Below, piece after piece: positions 1 through 8,027 of a stretch of 64,000 bases of DNA (positions are counted from its first letter, which is position 1; each line of letters opens with the position of its first letter). The position numbers were made by a program, and so were the translations under genes. Location of the stretch: the NCBI GenBank assembly GCA_963752935.1, contig CAVWAL010000009.1:682001-746000 (forward strand), in the 5' to 3' direction. Source of the stretch: RI-153 sp963752935 (GTDB lineage: Bacteria; Chloroflexota; Anaerolineae; Caldilineales; Caldilineaceae). The notes beneath the pieces were generated by a model. That model was not told the DNA's origin, searched no databases, and saw only the letters and a list, made by a program, of their open reading frames with translations.

Positions 1-384
1 GGCATACGCGGGCTGCACGATTTCTTCACCGTTGCCCATGTCTTGGGGCTGGCGACGTCGTTGCACAGCGGCACCGAATTGGGTGTGCAGCAGGCGGCCA
101 AACTGCATGTCGCCGCCGCCCACCCAGAGATCACCATCGCCGGCGACGCTATCTACCCTGAATACGTGGATGACGTCCTCACCGGCGGCAAACTCGTCAT
201 CGAAGACGGATCGATGACCCTTCCCCAAGGAGCAGGACTGGGCATCGAACTCGACGACGCCAAACTGGCCCAATATGAACTGACCGAGGCGCGTCACCGC
301 GAGTACGACGAATTCTGGCGCGAGCTCAAGGCCGCATACCAGATTCCGCCGGCGGGGGCAGATCTGTTGGTGAGAAGATTCTGA
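1..384 (+). CDS. Enolase-superfamily dehydratase, C-terminal part (5' cut by window)
   Basis: Frame 1 is open from base 1 to a TGA at 382-384, giving the last 127 residues. The segment LHSGTELGVQQAAKLHVAAA followed by a proline matches the end of the barrel domain of mandelate racemase/glucarate dehydratase relatives, where the His of the HSG-type motif sits near the active site. The terminal stretch with GAGLGIELDDAKL is also typical of the family. Members abstract a proton alpha to a carboxylate in a Mg-dependent step, usually in sugar-acid breakdown; the substrate cannot be told from this fragment. It is followed 14 bases later by a gene with a good ribosome site, so it probably belongs to the same catabolic operon. 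Family assignment is fairly secure, specificity is unknown. Confidence 0.8.
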   Translation, partial: GIRGLHDFFTVAHVLGLATSLHSGTELGVQQAAKLHVAAAHPEITIAGDAIYPEYVDDVLTGGKLVIEDGSMTLPQGAGLGIELDDAKLAQYELTEARHREYDEFWRELKAAYQIPPAGADLLVRRF

Positions 385-398
385 GACAAGGAGACCCT

Positions 399-734
399 AT
401 GCGCGAAAGCCACACCGCTGTTGTCGAACGCAACGTCACGTGGACGGGGGCGTTCGAAGTTGAACCCTACGAAACAGCCTGGGCCGCTGAAGCCATCTAC
501 TTCATCCGCGCCCTGGATGCCGTGCGCCTGCCGGAGGGCGTGATGGCGAAGATCCAGATCTCGCCTGACGGCATGCACTGGGCCGACGAAGGCACGCTGT
601 TGCCCCTGCCCAATCAGCAAGACGAAGTCACATTTGCCCGTGTGAGTCATTTCGGCGGCTGGCTGCGCGCCATCGGCGAACTGCCTGAAGGAGCGAGTGT
701 AACGGTAATTGTATATCTGGCGTTGAAGGAGTAA
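399..734 (+). CDS. Conserved-looking hypothetical protein, 111 aa
   Basis: ATG preceded by AAGGAGA at good spacing. The protein is small, soluble and mildly acidic, with no signal peptide, membrane segment or cysteine cluster. Alternating hydrophobic residues (for example VTVIVYLAL at the end) suggest a beta-sandwich. I do not recognise the family. The stop is two bases from the next start, so it is translationally coupled to the 288-aa gene and probably works with it in the sugar-acid operon started by the enolase-family gene. The role is not inferred further. Confidence 0.65.
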   Translation: MRESHTAVVERNVTWTGAFEVEPYETAWAAEAIYFIRALDAVRLPEGVMAKIQISPDGMHWADEGTLLPLPNQQDEVTFARVSHFGGWLRAIGELPEGASVTVIVYLALKE

Positions 735-736
735 CG

Positions 737-1603
737 ATGACCACCCAATCTGTTCTCACCATCCCCCCCGCCCTCTCGCGCTTTGATCCACTGCCGAAGA
801 TCCTTTTCTTCGACGATTTTGATCACGGCTTGCAGGGATGGACGGGGTTGATCGGCAACTATGAACGCACGCTGGATTCGATGCTGCCACCGTACCGTGA
901 TCTGCGCGCGCCGCAGTTGAGCAACCTCACCCAGTGGGACACAGGCAGCGACGGCTCGCTCAACGGCACCTACGCCATGAAGTTGGCGACGCGGGCCAGG
1001 GAAGGATCGTTTGCCGTGGGCATCAAGCGCGCTACCTTCCGCCATGCCGGCCCCGTGCGGCTGGAGGCATACTTCACCTTCAAACCCGAGGCGTCGGAGC
1101 TGGCGCTCTCGGAAACAGACGTGCGCGCGGTGGGTGTCCTGTTTGACCTGCAAGACGGCGACAGCAAGCCCAATCCTTACCGCGTCATGCCCCATCTACG
1201 CTACCTCAACGCCTTGAACGGGGAAGCCGTGGGCCAATGGCAGTACAAAGCCCGCCGCGAGGAACTCCTCGACATTGGCGGCAGCGGCAAGACCAAGTCG
1301 CACTTCCACCTGGCCGCCGAAGGCTGGGAAGATCTCCCCGGCGGCGGGCAGAAACTCTGTTACAACGAGATCGCCACCAAGCAGAACTGGTATTACCTGC
1401 GCCTCGACTTCGATCTGGCCGAAATGAATTTCTTGCGCTTCCAATGCAACGATCGCGTCTACAAGCTGGACGGCGTGCAGCCCATGCGTATTCCGGCCAT
1501 GGCGAACCTGTGGTGCATGCTCAACACCGTCTTCTTCGTGGAAACAGACCGCGACAAGCGCGCGTTTTTGTATTTGGATTCGGTGGTGCTGTCGGGAGAA
1601 TGA
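737..1603 (+). CDS. Hypothetical protein, probable beta-sandwich, 288 aa
   Basis: ATG preceded by GAAGGAG. There is no signal peptide, so it is likely cytoplasmic. The N-terminus contains FFDDFDHGLQGW, a pattern resembling the opening strand of concanavalin-like carbohydrate-binding domains, and the rest is rich in aromatic residues and alternating strands; a carbohydrate-binding jelly-roll is an inference only. It is the last gene of the short plus-strand block (dehydratase, 111-aa protein, this gene). The 76 bases after it hold purine-rich repeats (GAAGACGGCGGAAGACGAA) but no clear terminator. Confidence 0.65.
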   Translation: MTTQSVLTIPPALSRFDPLPKILFFDDFDHGLQGWTGLIGNYERTLDSMLPPYRDLRAPQLSNLTQWDTGSDGSLNGTYAMKLATRAREGSFAVGIKRATFRHAGPVRLEAYFTFKPEASELALSETDVRAVGVLFDLQDGDSKPNPYRVMPHLRYLNALNGEAVGQWQYKARREELLDIGGSGKTKSHFHLAAEGWEDLPGGGQKLCYNEIATKQNWYYLRLDFDLAEMNFLRFQCNDRVYKLDGVQPMRIPAMANLWCMLNTVFFVETDRDKRAFLYLDSVVLSGE

Positions 1604-1679
1604 CGAAGGACGGAGGACGCTGCCGAAGACGGCGGAAGACGAACGTAGAAAAAATTGCCTAAAATTGGGAAAGGAACTA

Positions 1680-2015
1680 TTAGGCGGCAGCCTGAAGCGC
1701 CAGCTTGCGGTTGATCACTTGCCAGAAGGTGCGTACAGCTTCGGGATCGGTCTCAAAGAAGTCCTCGAAGAAACCAGGCGTGTTCAGTTCCGGCGGATAG
1801 GCATAGCGTTCACCGTCATCGCCGTATTCCGTTATCCATTCCACAGGTTCTTCTGGATCAATAACCTCGAACCAGTCAGCCGAGTACAAGTAAGGGCGAC
1901 CTTTATCATTGATGATTCGAAAATCGTCGGCTTCGATGCCAATCACAAGATAGAACTGTCCAGACGTCAAGTCTGGGACATCACTTTGGACACCTGACAT
2001 TAGTTGCACGATCAT
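1680..2015 (-). CDS. Small acidic protein, possible immunity partner, 111 aa
   Basis: The ATG overlaps the stop of the upstream broken gene (ATGA, 2012-2015), so the two were a coupled pair. The protein is strongly acidic and aromatic, with FRIINDKGRPYLYSADWFEV and a conserved-looking YPPELNTPGFFEDF segment. I recall similar small proteins in cyanobacteria and Chloroflexota beside short toxin-like proteins; that recollection and the pairing suggest an immunity/antitoxin-type role, which is inference. It sits opposite in strand to the flanking catabolic genes, as an inserted cassette would. The gene is intact. Confidence 0.6.
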   Translation of the reverse strand: MIVQLMSGVQSDVPDLTSGQFYLVIGIEADDFRIINDKGRPYLYSADWFEVIDPEEPVEWITEYGDDGERYAYPPELNTPGFFEDFFETDPEAVRTFWQVINRKLALQAAA

Positions 2016-2258
2016 GGAATCCTTACCACCTTCACCTCGACGCGGCCCACACCGCGATGCTCGTACCAGTGATACTCATACAGTCCCTGTTCGCCAGAAA
2101 TGGGCGGGCTGCTCTTCTTTATCCATTGAGATGCGCGACCGCATCCATTGAGATGCGCGACCGCCGTACGTCTCGACAAGGCGTTGAACCTCTCGAATGC
2201 GACGTCCTTTTGCGATAACCCGGGATCTAGCAAGCAGATCGGGCGTCAGATCGGGCAC
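2012..2258 (-). pseudogene. Toxin-like small gene broken by a 22-bp tandem duplication
   Basis: Two overlapping minus-strand frames each hold half of one protein. The first, from a GTG at 2258, reads PDLTPDLLARSRVIAKGRRI up to YGGRASQW; the second continues IKKSSPPISGEQGLYEYHWY to the end. The break is at an exact 22-bp direct duplication (2121-2142 and 2143-2164); removing one copy restores one frame of about 74 residues. As 22 is not a multiple of three, the duplication is a frameshift. The HWYEHRGVGRVEVK ending resembles C-terminal modules of polymorphic toxins, an inference. The frame is open upstream only to a TAG 24 bases before the GTG, so the N-terminus may also be lost. Confidence 0.75.
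2121..2164. repeat. Perfect 22-bp tandem duplication
   Basis: Bases 2121-2142 and 2143-2164 are identical (unit begins ATCCATTGAGATGCGCGACC). It looks like a recent replication-slippage or repair event, and it splits the small toxin-like gene on the minus strand. Confidence 0.95.
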
Positions 2259-2341
2259 AGTTATTTCCTGCTCAGTGATTCGATGTTTCTACAAGCATTA
2301 TCCATGAATTGATCCAACTTTTCAAGCGAAAGGATACCCCC

Positions 2342-3952
2342 ATGAAAGAACGATCAACCGAGATCCTCATCGTCGGCGGTGGAACGGGCGGCGTGGGTGC
2401 AGCATTGGCCGCATTGCGCCTGGGCAAGCAGGTGATCATGAGCGAAGAGACCGATTGGCTCGGCGGTCAGTTGACGGCCCAGGCCGTCCCCCCCGACGAA
2501 CACCCGTGGATCGAAACGACGGGGCACACGCGCAGCTACCGCCAATTCCGCGAGAAGGTGCGCAGTTACTACTGGCGCAACTACCCCATGACCGAAGACG
2601 CCCGCGACAATACGCTGCTCAACCCCGGCAACGGCAACGTCAGCCGGCTCTGTCATGAGCCGCGCGTGGCGCTGGCCGCCATCGAGGAAATGCTGGCGCC
2701 GTATCGCTCCAGCCGCCGCCTCGACGTGCTGCTCAATCACCGTCCTATCGCGGCGGAGACCGACGGGGACCGCGTCACGTCCGTTACCCTGCGTAACGAC
2801 GAAACCGGTGAAGACGTCGTCATCAGCGCGCCCTACATCATCGACGCCACCGAGTTGGGCGATCTACTCGAACTGGCCAACGTGGAACACATCATCGGCG
2901 CAGAGAGCAAGGCGCAGACCGGTGAACTCCACGCCGTCGAAGGCGACCCGCAGCCACTGGATCAGCAGGCCATCACCTGGTGCTTTGCCATGGACTACCT
3001 CCCCGGCGAGGATCACACCATCGACAAGCCCGCCGACTACGATTTCTGGAAGGGCTATCAGGCCGACTTCTGGCCCGGCCCACAACTGGGCTGGAAGGAC
3101 GTCGATCCCGTCACGCTGGAGACGCGCCACCGCGGGGTCTTCCACGGCCCCCAGAATGGGCGCCGTGTGGGCAGTTTCTGGCTCTATCGGCGCATCAACT
3201 TTGAAGGCTACTATCGCGACGGCTTCATGCCCAGCGGGATTACGTTGGTCAACTGGCCGCAGATCGACTACTGGCTGGGTCCGCTGCTGGGCGTGAGCGA
3301 GGAAGAAAAGAACGAAAACCTGCGCCAATGCAAGCAACTCAGTTTTTCGCTGCTTTACTGGATGCAGACTGAAGCACCCCGCCACGACGGCAGCGGCTAC
3401 GGCTACCCTGGCCTGCGCCTGCGCCCTGATATCGTGGGCACCAGCGATGGGCTGGCCAAGTACGTCTATGTACGCGAATCACGGCGTATTCAGGCCGAGT
3501 TCACCGTCCTCGAAGAACACGTGGGCAGCGAACAGCGCGAGATGATGGGGCTTCCTGTCGGCTCGACGATCTTCGATGACAGCGTGGGTACAGGCTCCTA
3601 TCGCATCGACCTGCACCCCAGCACCGCCCCCCGCACCTATGTGGACATCAGCAACTACCCCTTTCAGATTCCATTAGGTTCGCTGCTCCCTGTGCGCGTG
3701 GAGAACCTGCTGCCTGCCTGTAAGAACCTGGGCGTTACGCACATCACCAACGGCTGCTACCGACTGCACCCGGTGGAATGGAACATCGGCGAGGCGGCCG
3801 GCGCCCTGGCGGCTTACTGCCTGGAGAAGAATCTATCCCCGCGGCAGGTGCGCAACACCGAATCGCATCTTCGCGACTTTCAGGATATGCTTATGGATAA
3901 GCTAGGCTTCATCCTGGAATGGCCGGAGTATGCGCGTATTACGAAGAGATAA
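2342..3952 (+). CDS. FAD-dependent oxidoreductase (FAD_oxidored family)
   Basis: 536 aa from the ATG at 2342, chosen over upstream in-frame TTG because of the GAAAGGA ribosome site. The N-terminus carries a Rossmann dinucleotide fold, ILIVGGGTGGVGAALAA, followed by a glutamate-ended second strand and WLGGQLTAQ, typical of FAD binding in this family. The C-terminal HPVEWNIGEAAGALAAYCLE segment matches the FAD-closing region. The family is common in sugar and aminosugar catabolic clusters of Chloroflexota and Planctomycetes, often as a probable dehydrogenase; substrate unknown. It is followed after 12 bases by the CoxG-like gene, so they form a pair, and a strong terminator lies after that. Confidence 0.85.
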   Translation: MKERSTEILIVGGGTGGVGAALAALRLGKQVIMSEETDWLGGQLTAQAVPPDEHPWIETTGHTRSYRQFREKVRSYYWRNYPMTEDARDNTLLNPGNGNVSRLCHEPRVALAAIEEMLAPYRSSRRLDVLLNHRPIAAETDGDRVTSVTLRNDETGEDVVISAPYIIDATELGDLLELANVEHIIGAESKAQTGELHAVEGDPQPLDQQAITWCFAMDYLPGEDHTIDKPADYDFWKGYQADFWPGPQLGWKDVDPVTLETRHRGVFHGPQNGRRVGSFWLYRRINFEGYYRDGFMPSGITLVNWPQIDYWLGPLLGVSEEEKNENLRQCKQLSFSLLYWMQTEAPRHDGSGYGYPGLRLRPDIVGTSDGLAKYVYVRESRRIQAEFTVLEEHVGSEQREMMGLPVGSTIFDDSVGTGSYRIDLHPSTAPRTYVDISNYPFQIPLGSLLPVRVENLLPACKNLGVTHITNGCYRLHPVEWNIGEAAGALAAYCLEKNLSPRQVRNTESHLRDFQDMLMDKLGFILEWPEYARITKR

Positions 3953-3964
3953 AGAGGGTACTAC

Positions 3965-4630
3965 ATGATTCGATTGCAGGGTTCCTATACCTTTCAAGCG
4001 CCGCAAGAGGTCGTGTGGGCGGCGCTGCGCGATCCAGATGTCCTTTCGCGCGTGTTGCCCGGCTGCGAACGGCTGGAAACAGTTGGCGAAAACGAGTACG
4101 ATGGCGAGATCAACATCCGGGTCGGCCCGGTGCAGGGCAAGTTTCAGGGCAGGGTCACACTGAGCAATATCGACGAACCCAATGGCTATCACATCGATCT
4201 GCAGGGGCAAGGGCAAGCGGGCTTTGTGCAGGGTAGCGGTGACCTGAACCTCGTGAGCGACGGCGTATCGACCACGCTCACCTACACAGGTGAGGCGCAG
4301 GTCGGCGGACGTATTGCCAGCGTCGGTCAACGCCTGATGGACAGCAGTGCCCGTTCCATTGTGCGCCAGGGTCTCGAATCGCTCGACAACCTGATCCAGA
4401 TTCGCCACAAAGGAGCGGAAACACCTGCATCTGCAGACGTAGTTGTCCCCACGGCAGTCGTACCGACGACGACGCAGGTCGCCGCCGAAATAGCCAGAGA
4501 CGTCGCCAAAGACGTGATCGGCGATCTCGCCCAACCAGAGCAACAATCGAAGCTGCGCGACTATGCCGTCATCGGCCTGGGTATTTTGGCGATTCTGTGG
4601 ATGTATACCTTGCTCTTCGGCAAGGAGTAA
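3965..4630 (+). CDS. coxG: CoxG / SRPBCC-family protein with C-terminal membrane anchor
   Basis: 221 aa. Residues 1-150 match the carbon-monoxide-dehydrogenase subunit G family: GSYTFQAPQEVVWAALRDPD followed by LPGCE and a C-terminal GGRIASVGQRLMD helix. CoxG proteins recruit or help assemble molybdenum hydroxylases at the membrane. Here a Thr/Val-rich linker (about 160-185) leads to a single hydrophobic helix near the end (AVIGLGILAILWMYTLLF), in keeping with membrane anchoring. No molybdopterin dehydrogenase subunits are visible in the window, though XdhC-family genes follow 1 kb downstream, which fits a shared role in Mo-hydroxylase maturation (inference). Confidence 0.85.
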   Translation: MIRLQGSYTFQAPQEVVWAALRDPDVLSRVLPGCERLETVGENEYDGEINIRVGPVQGKFQGRVTLSNIDEPNGYHIDLQGQGQAGFVQGSGDLNLVSDGVSTTLTYTGEAQVGGRIASVGQRLMDSSARSIVRQGLESLDNLIQIRHKGAETPASADVVVPTAVVPTTTQVAAEIARDVAKDVIGDLAQPEQQSKLRDYAVIGLGILAILWMYTLLFGKE

Positions 4631-4654
4631 GCACGAAAGTTATACAGGACCCCT

Positions 4655-4704
4655 AAACGCCGGTTGCTGCCGCGAGACTTCGTGCGGCAGCAACCGGCGT
4701 TTTT
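4655..4704 (+). terminator. Strong rho-independent terminator
   Basis: A 19-bp perfect stem (AAACGCCGGTTGCTGCCGC against GCGGCAGCAACCGGCGTTT) with a 10-base loop, running into a T tract at 4700-4704. It ends the FAD oxidoreductase-CoxG unit. Confidence 0.92.
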
Positions 4705-4886
4705 GGTTCCGATCCTGGCTCACGCCCTTTTCGGGGTCGGGTACGGGTCTATATGCAAGCAGACGCGCGTGGGCGTGCTCTTTGTTGATGGTGAAGACGC
4801 AATTCACCGTGGTATTAACGGATACCTGATCCCTTGTTAACCGTAGATCCATCCTTTTCGGGGTGTAATTCAAGTCGGGGCAAGTC

Positions 4887-4973
4887 GTAGGGGTTTGGGT
4901 GGGGCGGCAGGTAGTTTCGCCGGTAGGAGGCGCACAGAGCGACGTCGGTTCCCCGCCCCACCCAAACCCCTAC
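4887..4973. repeat. GTAGGG...CCCTAC palindrome, 21-bp arms
   Basis: Arms 4887-4907 and 4953-4973 are perfect inverted copies (GTAGGGGTTTGGGTGGGGCG plus one G) with a 45-base spacer. There is no T run, so it is not a simple terminator. Three other intergenic palindromes in this window share the GTAGGG/CCCTAC ends. The rest of 4705-5030 shows no gene that I can support. Confidence 0.85.
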
Positions 4974-5030
4974 CTCTGTTGGGGGTCAAGTTCGCCCCGA
5001 ATCTGAAGTACACCTCCTTTTCGCTCTTTG

Positions 5031-5060
5031 TTGCCACGCCGGGATCCCACAGTTTATAAT
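5031..5060 (+). promoter_or_regulatory. Sigma-70-type promoter for the P-loop NTPase gene
   Basis: TTGCCA at 5031-5036, 18-base spacer, perfect TATAAT at 5055-5060. It would give a leader of about 65 bases before the ATG at 5132. Confidence 0.65.
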
Positions 5061-5131
5061 GAAGGGTGTAGAGATTGATGGCTGCGATGCAAGCACCAAT
5101 TTGACCGACAAGCAAGTGACGGGGAAGACGC

Positions 5132-5698
5132 ATGACGGCAGATCTGACGAACCCGAGCCGCATTGCCGTCGTGGGCACCAGTGGCTCAGGCAAGACCACG
5201 ACCGCACGACGCATCTCCCAGATCTTGGGCATCCCTCACATCGAACTGGATGCCCTGCACTGGGGACCCAATTGGACGTCGACAGAAACGCCAATCTTGC
5301 GCGAACGAGTGGCTGAGGCGGTGAGTGGCGAGCAGTGGGTGCTCGACGGCAATTACAGGGCTGTTCGTGATATCGTCTGGCAACGAGCCACTACGATCAT
5401 CTGGTTGGACTATCCTTTTTGGTTGGTGATGTGGCGCATTTTCAGCCGCACGTTGATCCGTTCGTTGCGTCGCCAGGAACTGTGGAACGGCAACCGCGAG
5501 AGCTTCCGTATGGGGTTTCTCAGCCGTGAATCGGTGATCGTTTGGTCGTTCAACACCTATCACCGTCGCCGCAAGGAGTACCCTATCCTGTTTCAGCAGC
5601 CCGAACACAGCCACCTCACCATTCTTCAACAACACTCGCCCAATCAGACGGAAAAGTGGCTGGTCGATCTGAAGAAACGAGCCCACGCAGATAGCTGA
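5132..5698 (+). CDS. P-loop NTPase / adenylate-kinase-like protein (FlaR-type)
   Basis: 188 aa. The Walker A motif GTSGSGKTTTARRI is at residues 15-28, followed by HIELDALHWGPNW, LDGNYRAVRD and TTIIWLDYPFWLVMWR. This is the signature of the adenylate-kinase-related family annotated as topology modulation protein/FlaR; its substrate is unknown and a small-molecule or nucleotide kinase role is likely. It has its own promoter, is preceded by GGGGAAG, and is followed 31 bases later by the first XdhC gene, so co-transcription is possible. Confidence 0.8.
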   Translation: MTADLTNPSRIAVVGTSGSGKTTTARRISQILGIPHIELDALHWGPNWTSTETPILRERVAEAVSGEQWVLDGNYRAVRDIVWQRATTIIWLDYPFWLVMWRIFSRTLIRSLRRQELWNGNRESFRMGFLSRESVIVWSFNTYHRRRKEYPILFQQPEHSHLTILQQHSPNQTEKWLVDLKKRAHADS

Positions 5699-5729
5699 GC
5701 GGCGCCTGTGCAGGAAAGGACAAGCCCCT

Positions 5730-6047
5730 ATGCGCGAAATTCTGCCGGATCTGGAGCGATGGCGATCCCAGGGCAAAAGAGTGGCCGTAGCAACCGTGGT
5801 CAAGGTTTATGGATCGGCGCCGCGTCCGTTGGGATCGAAGATGGCCGTCACCGCCGCCGGGGAGATGATCGGTTCCGTCAGCGGTGGCTGTGTGGAGGGG
5901 GCCGTGATCCAGGAAGCAATGGACGTGCTCGCCAACGGCGCACCGAGACTGATTGCGTTTGGCATCAGCGACGAATCGGCCTTGGAAGCCGGCCTGGCCT
6001 GTGGCGGCACCATCGAAGTTTATATTGAACCCTTGCCGTGGGCATAG
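5730..6047 (+). CDS. XdhC/CoxI-family protein, N-terminal-domain-only, 105 aa
   Basis: The protein contains VAVATVVKVYGSAPRPLGSKM and GEMIGSVSGGCVEGAVIQEA, the hallmark N-terminal half of XdhC/CoxI proteins, which bind molybdenum cofactor and help its sulfuration and insertion into xanthine-dehydrogenase-type enzymes. The Rossmann half is absent here; it is found in a separate gene at 7131-7877. Ribosome site AAAGGA lies about ten bases upstream of the ATG. Single-domain versions occur elsewhere, so this is not necessarily a broken gene. Confidence 0.88.
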   Translation: MREILPDLERWRSQGKRVAVATVVKVYGSAPRPLGSKMAVTAAGEMIGSVSGGCVEGAVIQEAMDVLANGAPRLIAFGISDESALEAGLACGGTIEVYIEPLPWA

Positions 6048-6135
6048 AGCAATCTTAAGCAGCAAGGATCGAATCAATCCCGAGTTCGGTACCTACCCCG
6101 ATCTCGACTCCCACAATCAGGAAGGATTCATCACC

Positions 6136-7134
6136 ATGCCAAAACCCAAGAAGAGCGATACCGAAAGCGCTGCTGGCCATCGCGGCAGCAGCAAGCCCAA
6201 GGCAGCAAAGAGCGGCGACGATACGCCGCCCGCTCCAATGAGCCGACTGGAGATGGAACAACAGATGGCGCAGTTGGGCAAACTGCTCAACGAGCAAGAG
6301 TTCGAGTCTATTGACGAGATCAACGACTTTCTTGGTAGCCTGATGGCCGAGCACGGCGGCGCATTGCCGCACCGCCCGGCGGAGACACCACTGGAAAAGG
6401 CGCAGGAGATCGTCTTGCAGGCGATCCAAGAAGAAAACCCGCGCAAGGCGATCCGTTTGGCCCAGAAGGCACTCAAAACCTCACCCGATTGCGTCGACGC
6501 CTACTTACTTCTCTCTGATCTAGAAGCAGAGACCCTGCCCGACGCAGCGAAGTGGGTGCAAAAAGCGGTTGATGCCGGCAAACGAACACTTGATCCAGAG
6601 ATCTTTGAGAATGGGAAAGGGCATTTTTGGCTTATTACCGAAACGCGTCCTTACATGCGCGCCCGGCTACAAATGGCGCATATGCTCTGGCAACTGGGTG
6701 ATCCGAATGGCGCCATCCAACACTACCAGGAACTGCTCGAACTCAACCCCGGCGACAACCAGGGCGTGCGCTACATTTTGCTCAACGCACTGCTCCAGCT
6801 TTATCGTAATGAGGAAGCTGCCGCATTGATCGACACCTTCGAGGACGACGCCTTCGCCGCCTGGGCCTACAACCGCGCCCTGCTTAGCTTCCGCCTGCAT
6901 GGACGCAGCGATGAGGCCGACGCCGCCCTGGCGGCTGCCATAAAAACCAACGAGTTCGTGCCCGACTATCTGCTGGGCGACGCCGAACTGCCCTTTGAGG
7001 ATGAGATGCCCGAAGTGCACGGCTGGGGCGACGAAGCCGAAGCGATTCTCTATGCGGTGCAGGCGGTGGTCCTGTGGACACAGACGCCCGGCGCCGAGCT
7101 ATGGATGGTAGAACAGCTCGAAAAGCTCGCATGA
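6136..7134 (+). CDS. TPR-repeat protein, 332 aa
   Basis: ATG at 6136 with AGGAAGG upstream. A charged Lys/Ser-rich N-terminus (1-35) is followed by an alpha-helical region with tetratricopeptide-like units, for example ARLQMAHMLWQLGDPNGAIQ then HYQELLELNPGDNQGVRYIL, and an earlier repeat around KAIRLAQKALKTSPDCVDAY. The second half resembles bacterial proteins annotated as ST7-like or SEC-C-associated TPR proteins. No signal peptide, so a cytoplasmic scaffold. Its TGA overlaps the ATG of the second XdhC gene by four bases, which ties it tightly to cofactor maturation genes; a role as adaptor is inference. Confidence 0.75.
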   Translation: MPKPKKSDTESAAGHRGSSKPKAAKSGDDTPPAPMSRLEMEQQMAQLGKLLNEQEFESIDEINDFLGSLMAEHGGALPHRPAETPLEKAQEIVLQAIQEENPRKAIRLAQKALKTSPDCVDAYLLLSDLEAETLPDAAKWVQKAVDAGKRTLDPEIFENGKGHFWLITETRPYMRARLQMAHMLWQLGDPNGAIQHYQELLELNPGDNQGVRYILLNALLQLYRNEEAAALIDTFEDDAFAAWAYNRALLSFRLHGRSDEADAALAAAIKTNEFVPDYLLGDAELPFEDEMPEVHGWGDEAEAILYAVQAVVLWTQTPGAELWMVEQLEKLA

Positions 7135-7877
7135 ACTCTGCCATGTCGTCGATCTATGCGCAACTGGTACAGGCCATTCAATGCAATGAGTCGATCGCGG
7201 TTGCCACCGTGCTCTGTGGCCCCGCCATCGGACGAAAACTCTTGATCTGGCCTGATGGGCGTAGCGACGGCACGCTGGGCGATGCAACCCTGAACGAAGA
7301 AGTCGTCGAGCGTGCTCGACGGGCGCTGCAACGTCAGCAATCGGAACGCTTTTCACCGCAGCAGTCAACGAAGGCGTCGCCCATCGAGATTTTTGTGGAT
7401 GTCCACGTGCCGCCGCCCACGCTGATCATTGTGGGGGGTGTTCACATCGCCATCCCGCTGGTAACCTTTGCCAAGACCTTGGGCTTTCGCACGCTGGTTA
7501 TGGATGCACGCAGCGTATTCGCCACAACCGAACGCTTCGGCCACGCCGACGAGCTGATCATCGGCTGGCCGGCGGATATGCTGACCGAACGCGTACTCAC
7601 CGAGACGACCTACATCGTCACCCTGACCCACGACGACAAACTAGACAATCCGGCCCTCGCCGTGGCGCTGAACCACCCTGTCCGCTATGTAGGCGCCCTG
7701 GGATCGCGGCGCACGCACGCCAAACGGGTGGATGCGCTCAAAGAAGCCGGGTTCAGCGATGAGCAGATTGCCCGCATCCACACGCCGATTGGTCTCGATC
7801 TCGGTGGCCGCACTCCCGAAGAGATCGCCCTGGCGATCATGGCGGAAATTGTGCAAGTAAAGAATGGCGATCGGTAA
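7131..7877 (+). CDS. XdhC-family protein with Rossmann domain
   Basis: 248 aa from the ATG at 7131 (ATGA overlap with the TPR gene; ATG at 7143 is an alternative). A shortened N-terminal XdhC-like segment (SIAVATVLCG...GDATLN) is followed by the Rossmann half: PTLIIVGGVHIAIPLVTFAK, then LVMDARSVFATTERF, then RYVGALGSRRTHAKR and IGLDLGGRTPEEIALAIMAE. These are the classic XdhC C-terminal motifs. The protein would act with the 105-aa XdhC-N protein in loading molybdenum cofactor onto hydroxylases. No hydroxylase subunit is in the window. Confidence 0.88.
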   Translation: MNSAMSSIYAQLVQAIQCNESIAVATVLCGPAIGRKLLIWPDGRSDGTLGDATLNEEVVERARRALQRQQSERFSPQQSTKASPIEIFVDVHVPPPTLIIVGGVHIAIPLVTFAKTLGFRTLVMDARSVFATTERFGHADELIIGWPADMLTERVLTETTYIVTLTHDDKLDNPALAVALNHPVRYVGALGSRRTHAKRVDALKEAGFSDEQIARIHTPIGLDLGGRTPEEIALAIMAEIVQVKNGDR

Positions 7878-7936
7878 CCGGGTTATCCGGTTAGCCAAAC
7901 GCTTCAAGTGACGTACCCTGGAAAACGGTAGTTTGA

Positions 7937-7995
7937 CCGGCGCCGGTTGAGTAGTGCAGAGCCTGCGGAGGCAGATTGAAACCCGGCGAGTTCAG
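7937..7995 (+). repeat. Dispersed intergenic repeat, GCGCCGGTTGAGTAG family, copy A
   Basis: Contains CCGGCGCCGGTTGAGTAGTG, then GAGCCTGCGGAGGCAGATTG and AAACCCGGCGAGTTCA. It shares the core with copies near 23358, 31736, 40257 and 40681, and sits between the XdhC gene and glcD. Confidence 0.7.
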
Positions 7996-8027
7996 CCACC
8001 ATTCTGTGTGGACTCAGAAAGGCACCC

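Noticed and set aside
4870..5232. Minus-strand frames over the 4887-4973 palindrome
   Set aside because: They only exist because of GC-rich inverted-repeat sequence and run antisense into the P-loop gene.
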